From positions 6,160 to 70,159 of the forward strand of contig CAZNLH010000014.1 in the NCBI GenBank assembly GCA_964573995.1: a stretch of DNA of 64,000 bases, read 5' to 3'. The notes beneath the pieces were generated by a model. The model ran no database searches. It was given only the letters and a program-made list of their open reading frames with translations, and was not told the origin of the DNA. Origin of the DNA: CAZNLH01 sp964573995 (GTDB taxonomy: Bacteria > Gemmatimonadota > CAZMKB01 > CAZNLH01). Below are positions 25,277-33,716 of this stretch, one piece after another; within the stretch, counting starts at the first letter, position 1, and each line of letters opens with the position of its first letter. The position numbers were made by a program, and so were the translations under genes.

Positions 25277-26329
25277 ATGGAACAATTCCAAAGACATCGG
25301 GAACACTCCGTGATAGATCGAGAGGCAAACAATCCCATGGTGTCGGTGATCATTCCCGTCTACAACTCCGCAGATTCAATCGGGCGTTGCCTTGATTCCA
25401 TCTTTCGATCTGACTATAATAACTTCGAGGTGCTTATAGTAGATGACTACTCCCGCGATGACAGTATCGCGGAGGCTGAACATTTCGACTGCCGTATCAT
25501 AAGGCAACCGTCCAACAGGGGGGCGGCCGCGGCAAGGAACAGGGGCAGCAGGGAAGCAAACGGCCAGATACTCTTCTTTCTTGACGCAGACGTCTTCGTT
25601 GACAAGGGCACACTCACTTTCATAGTGGAGGACCTTGCTGAAAACGACCTGGCCTCGGCCGTGATAGGCGTCTACGCCATCGCCCAGGAGATCGAGGGGT
25701 TTTTCTCACAGTACCAGACCCTATTTACCATATTCAACCATGAACAGTCCAAGAGGTACATCGGTTGGTTCTGGACGGCAATGGGCGCTGTGAAAAGGGA
25801 TGCCTTCGAAGATACCGGCGGATTCAACGAAAAGTACGTGGGCGCGAGTGCCGAAGACGTAGAACTGGGATACACCTTGCGCAAGAAGGGCCACCGGATC
25901 CTGTACGACAACCGCATCCGCGGTATCCATTATCATCACCACAACCTCGGGAGCCTGATCAGGAACAACTTCAAGAAGAGCGCCGCATTGGTGGAATTAG
26001 TGTGGAAAATGAGCAGAGATGACAAGTTCGCGCACGGCTTCTCCAACCGAAGGAACCTGTATGCATTGATTGCGTCATACTCGATGACCGCATCGCTGCT
26101 TCTTGCTATAATCCGTCCGGAATGGATCATCCTCTTCGCTGTCTCGCTGGTCGCCCTTGTCTTGTGCAATCTCCCCTTCTACGGATTTCTGCGCCGGGAA
26201 AAGGGGACCACCTTTATATTGAAGACGATTCTCCTGCATTACCTGATTTACACTACAGTCGGCGTCGGTTCCCTCCTTGGGACCTTCAGGTATTATTTTA
26301 ACAAAAATAGCCTCCAAGAGGAATATTAA
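25277..26329 (+). CDS. Glycosyltransferase family 2 with C-terminal membrane segments (paralogue of 29508)
   Basis: 350 residues. VSVIIPVYNSADSIGRCLDSI is the GT-A start, VLIVDDYSRDDS the nucleotide-binding DD, FFLDADVFVD the DxD metal site, and ASAEDVELGYTLRKKGH the catalytic ED-x-E-L region. Two or three hydrophobic segments near residues 265-340 anchor it to the membrane. It transfers a nucleotide-activated sugar to a lipid or glycan acceptor on the cytoplasmic side. It aligns over its whole length with the protein at 29508-30506, including the membrane tail, so the two are paralogues. ATG 25277 is used rather than the adjacent TTG. Confidence 0.9.
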   Translation: MEQFQRHREHSVIDREANNPMVSVIIPVYNSADSIGRCLDSIFRSDYNNFEVLIVDDYSRDDSIAEAEHFDCRIIRQPSNRGAAAARNRGSREANGQILFFLDADVFVDKGTLTFIVEDLAENDLASAVIGVYAIAQEIEGFFSQYQTLFTIFNHEQSKRYIGWFWTAMGAVKRDAFEDTGGFNEKYVGASAEDVELGYTLRKKGHRILYDNRIRGIHYHHHNLGSLIRNNFKKSAALVELVWKMSRDDKFAHGFSNRRNLYALIASYSMTASLLLAIIRPEWIILFAVSLVALVLCNLPFYGFLRREKGTTFILKTILLHYLIYTTVGVGSLLGTFRYYFNKNSLQEEY

Positions 26330-26424
26330 TGAGGTGCAATAGGACAGTTATATTCAAATATAACATGACACCACTTGTTCGGGGAAATTATTACCCTTAT
26401 AACAAGGTAAAAGCGATATAATTA

Positions 26425-26453
26425 TTTACAATATCACTCGATCATGTTATATT
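26425..26453 (+). promoter_or_regulatory. Sigma-70 promoter (extended -10) of the 26508-31624 gene group
   Basis: TTTACA (26425-26430), 17 bases, TGTTATATT with the -10 at 26448-26453. It lies in a markedly AT-rich 180-bp spacer and starts transcription near 26460. Confidence 0.65.
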
Positions 26454-26507
26454 TTATAAAAAAGTATAGACCGAACTTATCATCATCCATGAAAGGAACC
26501 GAAAAGA

Positions 26508-27947
26508 ATGCGGGAAAATAAGAAGAACAGGAAGGTCCTTATCATGGGAGCGGGTCCGGCCGGCCTTTGCGTGGGGTGGAAACTCATCAAGCACGATGTC
26601 CAGGTGGAGATCATCGAACTCGAGAACCAGGTGGGAGGACTTTGCCGGACGATACGCAGGAAGGGATTTATATTCGATCTGGGCGGTCATCGTTTCATCA
26701 GCAAGTACCAGGACCTACTGAGAGACGTCGGTGAAATCATGGGGGAGACACTGGAACTGAGGCCACGCAAGTCCCAGATCCGCTTGAAAGGCAAGTACTA
26801 TGCCTATCCACTCGACGCCAAGGACCTGGTAACAAAGATGAGTGCCTTTGTGTCCATCAAGTGTCTAATAGACTACCTCCTTACCACGCTGAAGAACAAG
26901 ATATCTCCCCGGCAGGACATATCGCTCGAAGACTGGATCGTAAACCGGTTCGGTCGCTCTCTCTATGATATCTACTTCGGACCCTATTCCGAGAAATTAT
27001 GGGGAGTGTCTCCGACCACGATATCAGCCGATTGGGCGGCCCAGAGGATATCGCTGATAAACCTATGGGATGTCTTCCTTCGCCTGCTCGGCAAACAGAA
27101 GGATACCCCGAAGACATACGCCACGGAATATTTCTACCCCAAGGAGGGGATCGGTCAGATCCCGGAGAGGATCGCCGAGATTGTTACTGAGGGTGGAGGT
27201 GTCATCCACTTGAACTCCAAGGTAGTCCGGATCACGGCCGATTCTGACAGGATAACCGGTGTGGTCATAAGCAAGAATGGAAAAGAGACCACGCTGACCG
27301 CCGACTTCTATGTCTCTACCATCCCGCTCCCGGAGTTCATCACGAGCATAGATCCCCCGGTAGAGGTCAAGTACCGAAATGTGGCAAACCGCATGAAGTT
27401 CCGGGCACTCCGGTTCATGAACCTTCTCATCGACGCAGACAAGGTATCCGACAACACCTGGATATATATACCCGAGGAGCAATACCTCTTCTTCAGGATC
27501 CAGGAACCAAGGAACTGGGGACCAACGACGGTGCCCCATGGAAAGACCTCGCTTATCCTCGAAATAGCCTGCGACGTGGGCGACGACCTATGGGAGGCGG
27601 ACGACGAGACCATCATGAAGCGATGTGTCGATGATCTGAAGAGGCTTGGATTCAACGTCGAAGGAAGGCTGATGGACTACTTCAGCACCAAGGTCAAACA
27701 CGCCTACCCGATATACGATCTCAACTATATTGAAAAGTTGAAGAATGCATTCGAACTGTTCATGCGCTACCAGAACCTGGCCGTCTGCGGGCGCCAGGGG
27801 CTTTATCGTTATAACAACATGGACCACTCGATGATGATGGGATACATCACGGCGGAGCACATACTGAACGGCAGGCCAAGGTCTGAGATCCTGAAGATTG
27901 CTTGTGAACACGAGGTCTTTGAGACCCACGCCATCAGTTCGTACTGA
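26508..27947 (+). CDS. FAD-dependent amine-oxidase-fold protein, UDP-galactopyranose-mutase/desaturase-like
   Basis: 479 residues. KVLIMGAGPAGLCVGWKLIK is the dinucleotide-binding motif, IIELENQVGGLCRT the ribose-binding Glu and GG motif, and FDLGGHRFISKY is typical of glf-like and phytoene-desaturase-like proteins of polysaccharide clusters. The C terminus ends in NLAVCGRQGLYRYNNMDHSMMMGYITAEHIL, the second FAD-contact segment. Family members isomerise or oxidise nucleotide sugars or polyprenyl substrates. Which of these applies cannot be decided, but the position between two GT2/B12-radical SAM genes favours a role in making the surface glycan or its lipid carrier. Confidence 0.82.
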   Translation: MRENKKNRKVLIMGAGPAGLCVGWKLIKHDVQVEIIELENQVGGLCRTIRRKGFIFDLGGHRFISKYQDLLRDVGEIMGETLELRPRKSQIRLKGKYYAYPLDAKDLVTKMSAFVSIKCLIDYLLTTLKNKISPRQDISLEDWIVNRFGRSLYDIYFGPYSEKLWGVSPTTISADWAAQRISLINLWDVFLRLLGKQKDTPKTYATEYFYPKEGIGQIPERIAEIVTEGGGVIHLNSKVVRITADSDRITGVVISKNGKETTLTADFYVSTIPLPEFITSIDPPVEVKYRNVANRMKFRALRFMNLLIDADKVSDNTWIYIPEEQYLFFRIQEPRNWGPTTVPHGKTSLILEIACDVGDDLWEADDETIMKRCVDDLKRLGFNVEGRLMDYFSTKVKHAYPIYDLNYIEKLKNAFELFMRYQNLAVCGRQGLYRYNNMDHSMMMGYITAEHILNGRPRSEILKIACEHEVFETHAISSY

Positions 27948-28020
27948 TTGGCAATGACTGAACAGGTGGCGAGACGTTGATCAAGACAGCCGATAGCGGA
28001 GAGGAATTAGAGGTGTATCA

Positions 28021-29496
28021 ATGAAGTGTGTCTTGCTGATGCCGGCATGGGAGGTACAGGAAATTTACCCTCCCGGTACCGTGAGGAACCAGGTGAGTTT
28101 TCAGCATCCTGACGGAATACTTTTCGTCGCTGCCTACCTGAAAAGGGAAGGACACGATGTGCGAGTACTCGACGGGGCATTCAAGACCCATGATGAAATA
28201 TTGAAGGAGATCGAGAGGTTTGATCCCGGCTACGTTGGCATCCATTCCAACACGCCCCTCTGGAACAAGGCCAAGAAGACTGCAGTGGACATCAAGAAAC
28301 TCGACGAAGACATCTTCGTGTCTGTCGGTGGCCCATTCCCTATAGCCTACAAGGAGAAGTGCCTCGAAGAATGCGAGGCAATCGACGGTGTGGATATCGG
28401 CGAGGGCGAACTCACTTCCGCCCAGGTGATGCAACGCCTCGAAAAGAAAGAGGATCTCGAGGGGGTCCTCGGAATCATCTATCGAAAGAAAAACGGCGAG
28501 ATCGTCAAGAACCCCCCGAGGCCATTGATCGAGGACCTCGACTCAATCCCCTTCCCGGCGATCGAACTCCTCGAACACAGGGAAAAATACGTCTCGCCGC
28601 CGGGAACCTACCGGCGTAAACCGATCATCAACGTGCACAGTTCAAGGGGATGCGTCAACGACTGCATATTCTGCTTCCAGATCAGCAGGAACGTCGAGCC
28701 GAGATGGTCCCGAAAGATCCGGTACCGGAGCCCGGAACACGTTGTCGACGAGATCGAGCAGCGCGTCAAGGAATTCGGCTACAGGGAGGTCAGGTTCCTG
28801 GATGACAACTTCATAGCCGACAAGAGGCGAGTCGCAAGCGTCTGCGATGAGATCCGTCGCAGAAAGATCGACATCACCTGGTTCTGTTCGAGCCGGGCGA
28901 ACCTGGTCAGCAAAGAGATCTTGACGGAAATGAGGAAGGCCGGCTGCTGGGCCATCCTCTATGGTGTAGAGAGCGGCGTACAGAAGAACCTCGAAACCCT
29001 GCGTAAGCGAATCACACTCGATGAGGTAAGGAACGCCGTAAGGTGGGCCAAGGAGGCGGGGATAAAGGTCTACACGCCCTTCATATTCGGGATCCCCGGG
29101 GAGACGTTCGAAGATGGGCTGAAGACCATAGACTTCGCGATCGAACTAGACCCTTACATAGCCAACTTCAACACGCTTGTACCGCTGCCGGGAACGGATC
29201 TCTACGACAACGTCGATCAGTATGGAAGGTGGGAGAGAAACACCGATAAGGCCACCTTTCAGCACGCATCGTTCGTCCCATTCACCATGACCAGGGATGA
29301 GATCATCAAACTCAGGGACATGGCTTTTAAGCGCTTCTATTCCCGCCCGAGTTACATCGCGAGGAGACTGCTCGATGTCCGCAATATGAACGACGTCTCA
29401 ATGATTTTAAAGGGGGCCCTAAGCCTGTTTCACCTGTACACGGACAAGAATACCTTCGACCCGGATTCCTTCGCCAAGGCACCAGGAGATCACTAG
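28021..29496 (+). CDS. B12-binding-domain radical SAM protein, 491 aa
   Basis: Residues 1-190 are the B12-binding Rossmann domain (CVLLMPAWEVQ..., GHDVRVLDGAF, YVGIHSNTPLWNKAKKT, VSVGGPFP, IGEGE). HSSRGCVNDCIFCFQ gives the radical SAM CxxxCxxC near residue 210. RFLDDNFIADKRR and LYGVESGVQKNLE follow. The N terminus contains YPPGTVRNQVSFQHPDG, a pattern of the lipid- and polysaccharide-associated subgroup. It may methylate or otherwise functionalise an unactivated carbon of a sugar or isoprenoid. It shares layout with the protein at 15591-17269. The neighbours on both sides are 12-75 bp away on the same strand: a GT2 gene follows after 11 bp. Confidence 0.88.
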   Translation: MKCVLLMPAWEVQEIYPPGTVRNQVSFQHPDGILFVAAYLKREGHDVRVLDGAFKTHDEILKEIERFDPGYVGIHSNTPLWNKAKKTAVDIKKLDEDIFVSVGGPFPIAYKEKCLEECEAIDGVDIGEGELTSAQVMQRLEKKEDLEGVLGIIYRKKNGEIVKNPPRPLIEDLDSIPFPAIELLEHREKYVSPPGTYRRKPIINVHSSRGCVNDCIFCFQISRNVEPRWSRKIRYRSPEHVVDEIEQRVKEFGYREVRFLDDNFIADKRRVASVCDEIRRRKIDITWFCSSRANLVSKEILTEMRKAGCWAILYGVESGVQKNLETLRKRITLDEVRNAVRWAKEAGIKVYTPFIFGIPGETFEDGLKTIDFAIELDPYIANFNTLVPLPGTDLYDNVDQYGRWERNTDKATFQHASFVPFTMTRDEIIKLRDMAFKRFYSRPSYIARRLLDVRNMNDVSMILKGALSLFHLYTDKNTFDPDSFAKAPGDH

Positions 29497-29507
29497 GAAG
29501 ACTTCAG

Positions 29508-30506
29508 ATGGGAGGCCAGCAACAGAATCCGGAGTTAAGCGTTATCATCCCGGTCTACAACGCCGAAAAGACTCTTGGGCACACCCTGAATGCCATCTTC
29601 TCCTCAACATACAAGGACTGCGAGGTCATCCTCGTCGACGACGCCTCTACGGATCGCTCCATCGAACTGGCCAGAGATTACGAATGCAGGGTCTTGAGGC
29701 AGGATGTGAACGCCGGACCGAGTGCAGCAAGGAACCGAGGCGCTCGCGCCGCGCGTGGAGACATCCTGTTCTTTACAGACTCCGACGTAACCGTCCTTCC
29801 CAACACCTTGGCCAAGATCGTCGACGCCCTTGAAAATCATCCGGATTTCTCCGCCGTGATCGGATCCTATACCATAGACACGCCATGCCGGGACTTCTTC
29901 TCCACCTTCAAGAACCTGGTCCACCACTACACGCACCAGCACTCACTGGAGCGTGCCATTACGTTCTGGGCAGGATGCGGCGCGATCAGGCGATCCGTGT
30001 TCCTGGCGGTGGAGGGCTTCGACGAGCGGTACAAGTACGCCTCGATCGAAGACATAGAACTTGGATACCGGCTGACAAGGGCCGGTTACAATATCTTGCT
30101 GGCCAAAGAGATACAGGTAACGCACAACAAGAAGTATGACTTCACCGGCCTCGTAAAATCCGACGTGTTCAACCGGGCCGTCCCGTGGACCACACTGATG
30201 ATGAAAGAGGGCAATCTCAGGAGCGACCTCAACACGACACGTAGCAACGCAATAGGATTGGTCTCGACGTACTTGTGCACCGCTTCACTCCTGGGTGGCC
30301 TTTTTTACCCGGTATTGTTCCTGCCCGCCTGTGGCTTCTTCATCGTCTTTCTCTTCTGCAACAGGTCCTTCTATGCCTACGCGTACCGGTTCAAGGGATT
30401 GGGGTTCACGCTCCAGACGGTTGGCATGAACTTCATCTTCTACCTTTACAGCGGCGTTGGCCTGGCACTGGGCGTTGCGAACTACCTATGGAGCGCGGAA
30501 GGATGA
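29508..30506 (+). CDS. Glycosyltransferase family 2 with C-terminal membrane segments (paralogue of 25277)
   Basis: 332 residues. LSVIIPVYNAEKTLGHTLNAI, VILVDDASTDRS, FFTDSDVTVLP (DSD in the metal-binding position) and ASIEDIELGYRLTRAGY show an intact GT-A fold. The last about 80 residues hold two to three membrane segments. It is full-length homologous to the protein at 25277, so the island probably adds two related sugars, or the pair arose by duplication around the FAD and B12-radical SAM genes. AGGAAG nine bases before the ATG is the ribosome site. Its stop overlaps the next gene by four bases (ATGA). Confidence 0.9.
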   Translation: MGGQQQNPELSVIIPVYNAEKTLGHTLNAIFSSTYKDCEVILVDDASTDRSIELARDYECRVLRQDVNAGPSAARNRGARAARGDILFFTDSDVTVLPNTLAKIVDALENHPDFSAVIGSYTIDTPCRDFFSTFKNLVHHYTHQHSLERAITFWAGCGAIRRSVFLAVEGFDERYKYASIEDIELGYRLTRAGYNILLAKEIQVTHNKKYDFTGLVKSDVFNRAVPWTTLMMKEGNLRSDLNTTRSNAIGLVSTYLCTASLLGGLFYPVLFLPACGFFIVFLFCNRSFYAYAYRFKGLGFTLQTVGMNFIFYLYSGVGLALGVANYLWSAEG

Positions 30507-31624
30507 ACATAGGCGCATATGCAAGACAGGCCAGAAAGATCCTTTACAGGGAGGACGGGACCCCCGTCTACCTCATCTTCTTCGTTACTACAATCTGCGG
30601 GCTCAGGTGCCAACACTGCTTCTACTGGCGCGAGACCAACGTAAAACGTGACGAACTCACCCTGGATGAAATTGAGAAAATATCCCTAAGCATGGGTGAT
30701 TTTCTGCAATTGACCCTCACCGGCGGAGACGCATGCCGTCGTGACGATCTCACGGAGATAGCCGAACTCTTTTACAAGAACAACAACGTACGGAACATCA
30801 CCATAGGGACCAATGGCCTCAACCCTGACCGAGTGATGAAACTCATCACCCCCATGGTCTCCAGGTGCACCGGGACCGACATCACGGTTGATCTATCAAT
30901 GGACGGGTTAGGCGCGGTACATGACGAGATCAGGGGGGTAAAGGGCTCGTTCGAACGCGTGAACGACACGTACAGGCGCCTGCAGGCCCTGCAGAAGGAC
31001 CATGAGAACCTGAATACCTGTATCGACGTTACATGCTCACATACAAACCAGGACAAACTCATCCCGGTCTACGAATATATCCGCGATGAACTCGACCCCG
31101 ATATCATCAACATCCTTTATGTACGCGGTGAACCAAGAAACCCCCGGGCCAAGGAAGTGGACGTCAATTATTACGCCGAAGCAAACAGGATGCTCGAAAG
31201 GGATATCAAGGAGGGGTTAGTGCGCAGTTATAAGTTCATGCCGGACGTGCTGAACGTAAAAGACATCCTCCTGCGGCGATTGATCATCAAGACCGTCAAG
31301 GAAAACAGGTACCAGATACCGTGTACCGCCGGTGCCTTGACTGGCGTGATCCAGACCGAGGGTGACGTATATCCGTGCGAGATGCTGGACGAGAAACTCG
31401 GCAACTTGAGAGAAAACGGTTACGACTTCCCTGCCATCTGGCGCAGCGAACGCGCCCTGGAGGTCAGGAGATGGATCAGGGAGACGAAGTGCTACTGTAT
31501 CCACCAATGTTTCCTGAGCAACAACATCCTCTTCAATCCGCGGATGATTCCCAGGTTCCTGCTTACCTACCTTGGGCTCAAGTGGAGCAAGATGATCTCC
31601 CGCATTTCTCCGAATGGTCATTGA
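30503..31624 (+). CDS. Radical SAM/SPASM-type protein, 373 aa
   Basis: CGLRCQHCFYW near residue 35 is the radical SAM motif, then TLTGGDACRRDDL (GGE-like), GTNGLNPDRV and VDLSMDGLGAVHDEIRG. The C-terminal half has CTAGALTGVIQTEGDVYPCEML and CYCIHQCF, SPASM-like auxiliary-cluster cysteines. The chosen ATG (30503) overlaps the GT2 stop as ATGA; the long upstream extension would lie inside the GT2 gene. It is the third gene of a coupled B12-radical SAM / GT2 / radical SAM unit. Known relatives include enzymes that modify nucleotide-linked sugars and peptides; no closer assignment is possible from sequence alone. Confidence 0.86.
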   Translation: MNIGAYARQARKILYREDGTPVYLIFFVTTICGLRCQHCFYWRETNVKRDELTLDEIEKISLSMGDFLQLTLTGGDACRRDDLTEIAELFYKNNNVRNITIGTNGLNPDRVMKLITPMVSRCTGTDITVDLSMDGLGAVHDEIRGVKGSFERVNDTYRRLQALQKDHENLNTCIDVTCSHTNQDKLIPVYEYIRDELDPDIINILYVRGEPRNPRAKEVDVNYYAEANRMLERDIKEGLVRSYKFMPDVLNVKDILLRRLIIKTVKENRYQIPCTAGALTGVIQTEGDVYPCEMLDEKLGNLRENGYDFPAIWRSERALEVRRWIRETKCYCIHQCFLSNNILFNPRMIPRFLLTYLGLKWSKMISRISPNGH

Positions 31625-31732
31625 GATGGAACACCTGGACATTCAATGCACCTTATCCAAGAGTGGCCCCTTGACCGATTGGCGTTGACCCGTTAACTTC
31701 CGCTAATACCGTATGATTCGCAAGAGATCGCC

Positions 31733-33670
31733 ATGCGTATAAGAGAACACATATTCATCTCCTCGTTCCTGCTGGCAACCGCCGCCGCCTTATGGGGCCT
31801 GGCGGAAGTGGTCACCATACTCGCGACGAACGAATTGAAGACGGCCTCCTACTTGACCTACCTCTCCATAATTGCGTTTCCCCTCGTCCTTTACTGCATC
31901 GCGGGCGCCCTGATAGGGGGCACCGTGGCGGTTACACTCCACGTGCTCATAAACAGGAAAGGCCACAGGCAAACCAACAGGAACGCGATAACCCTGTATT
32001 TATTCCTCTACTTCACCCCACTCCTTTTCTCCATCGAATATATATGGAACAGGCGCTTCCTGCCGGGAATCTCGTTCAGCAGGCCGATAAGTCTCCTCCA
32101 CAGCCTTCTCATTCTTCTGGCCATATTGACTGTTGCCTTCCTCTGCCGGTCATTTATCAGGCAGATCCTAAGCGGGAAGCTTACCCTCCTCAAGTCGATG
32201 CTGATAGGATTGATAATAGGCATCTCCGCCGTCACCTACCTCGAGATCCGGTCCGCACCGTCGAAGTCCGCACCGGCATCGGGCGCCCAGGCAACCCCTG
32301 AGAAACCGAATGTCCTCCTCATAACCATCGATACACTGAGGGCCGACCACCTCGGATGTTACGGGGACCACACCATCCACACCGAGACGATCGATTCTCT
32401 CGCCGCCGGCGGGGTGAGATTCGATCATGCCACCTCCCAGGTCCCCTTGACCCTCCCTTCGCACACATCGATACTTACCTCTACTTATCCACCCATCCAT
32501 GGCGTGAGAGACAATGCACGATACCGATTCAACGGCACAATGCCCACTCTCGCGGAGATCCTCAAGGCAAATGGTTACCTGACATGCGCCTTCATCAGCG
32601 CGTTCGTCCTCGACTCGAGGTTCGGGCTCGATCGAGGATTCGATCACTACGACGACAATATCCAGAACCAGGCCCTATTCTACTTTTTCTCCGCCTCCCC
32701 CCCGTTTGCGCTGGCAGGCGCCCTGAAGATACTCGGGATGGTTCCACCCTACAAGCCGGAGCGAAGGGCAGACCGCACTACCGAGGCGGCGATCCGATGG
32801 CTCGGGGAGAACCGACAACAACTTTTCTTTTTGTGGATCCACTACTTCGATCCACATGGACCGTTGAATCCTCCCGCTCCCTACGATACCCTGTATCTGG
32901 GTGCCGATGTCGACCGAAAGGCATTCCTCGAGAAGGAGAAGGACTACATCGCCGTCCAGGGCATGAGCGACTCGAGGGGATTGTCAAGGGAAGAGATCGA
33001 GGGGATAAAGACCCTATACAGCGGCGAGGTGACATTCACGGACCACTCAATCGGAGTCCTCATGCGATACCTTCGGGAAAGTCACCTCTCCGACAGGACG
33101 CTTATCGTCCTGATGGCGGATCACGGCCAATCAATAGCCGAGCATCACTATATCGGCCACTCGATGCAACTCTACCAGGACATCATGAGGATCCCGCTAA
33201 TAATCCATTACCCTCCATCCATACCGGCGGGTGCCGTTGTTGAGAACAATGTACAAAGTGTGGACGTCATGCCCACCATCCTCGGGATCCTCGGCATCGG
33301 GATACCTGGAAGTTGTCGCGGGCGCAACCTGATGCCACTGGTCAGGTATGAAGACGATAACGGCGAGGATCCGGGGGCCTACATTGAAACCCTCCACCCG
33401 CCCAGGAAGGAGAACCGGCTGTTCGGCTTGATATGGGGAGATTTCAAGTACATTCGGGGACTGGAGGGTAATAGAGAGGAACTCTACCGTATCAGTACCG
33501 ATCCCGGGGAACAAATAAACCTGGCAGGGCGGGAAAGTGAACGGACCGAGCGGATGAGAGGGCACCTACAGGACCTACTCAAAGGGATGAAAGAGGAGGC
33601 ATCCTCCCATGAAATCCCGCTTGACCCACAGACAATGCAGGCGATGAGGGCCCTGGGCTACGTCCAGTGA
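31733..33670 (+). CDS. Membrane-anchored sulfatase-fold enzyme, Thr at nucleophile position (paralogue)
   Basis: 645 residues: about five membrane helices (10-165) and a periplasmic domain beginning NVLLITIDTLRADHLGCYG near residue 197. The nucleophile region is QVPLTLPSHTSILTS, again T-x-P-S-H and not C/S-x-P-x-R. MADHGQS, IGHSMQLYQ and the ending RALGYVQ match the paralogues. FDPHGPLNPPAPYDTLY is shared with them. Metal-dependent hydrolysis or transfer of a phosphoryl group is therefore more likely than desulfation. It is followed after 46 bp by a third copy; the two are clearly a tandem duplicate pair. No strong ribosome site precedes the ATG at 31733. Confidence 0.85.
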   Translation: MRIREHIFISSFLLATAAALWGLAEVVTILATNELKTASYLTYLSIIAFPLVLYCIAGALIGGTVAVTLHVLINRKGHRQTNRNAITLYLFLYFTPLLFSIEYIWNRRFLPGISFSRPISLLHSLLILLAILTVAFLCRSFIRQILSGKLTLLKSMLIGLIIGISAVTYLEIRSAPSKSAPASGAQATPEKPNVLLITIDTLRADHLGCYGDHTIHTETIDSLAAGGVRFDHATSQVPLTLPSHTSILTSTYPPIHGVRDNARYRFNGTMPTLAEILKANGYLTCAFISAFVLDSRFGLDRGFDHYDDNIQNQALFYFFSASPPFALAGALKILGMVPPYKPERRADRTTEAAIRWLGENRQQLFFLWIHYFDPHGPLNPPAPYDTLYLGADVDRKAFLEKEKDYIAVQGMSDSRGLSREEIEGIKTLYSGEVTFTDHSIGVLMRYLRESHLSDRTLIVLMADHGQSIAEHHYIGHSMQLYQDIMRIPLIIHYPPSIPAGAVVENNVQSVDVMPTILGILGIGIPGSCRGRNLMPLVRYEDDNGEDPGAYIETLHPPRKENRLFGLIWGDFKYIRGLEGNREELYRISTDPGEQINLAGRESERTERMRGHLQDLLKGMKEEASSHEIPLDPQTMQAMRALGYVQ

Positions 33671-33716
33671 CGGTGGATAACGAGGAAGAACGAAGTACGG
33701 GAGATGAACAGGAGGA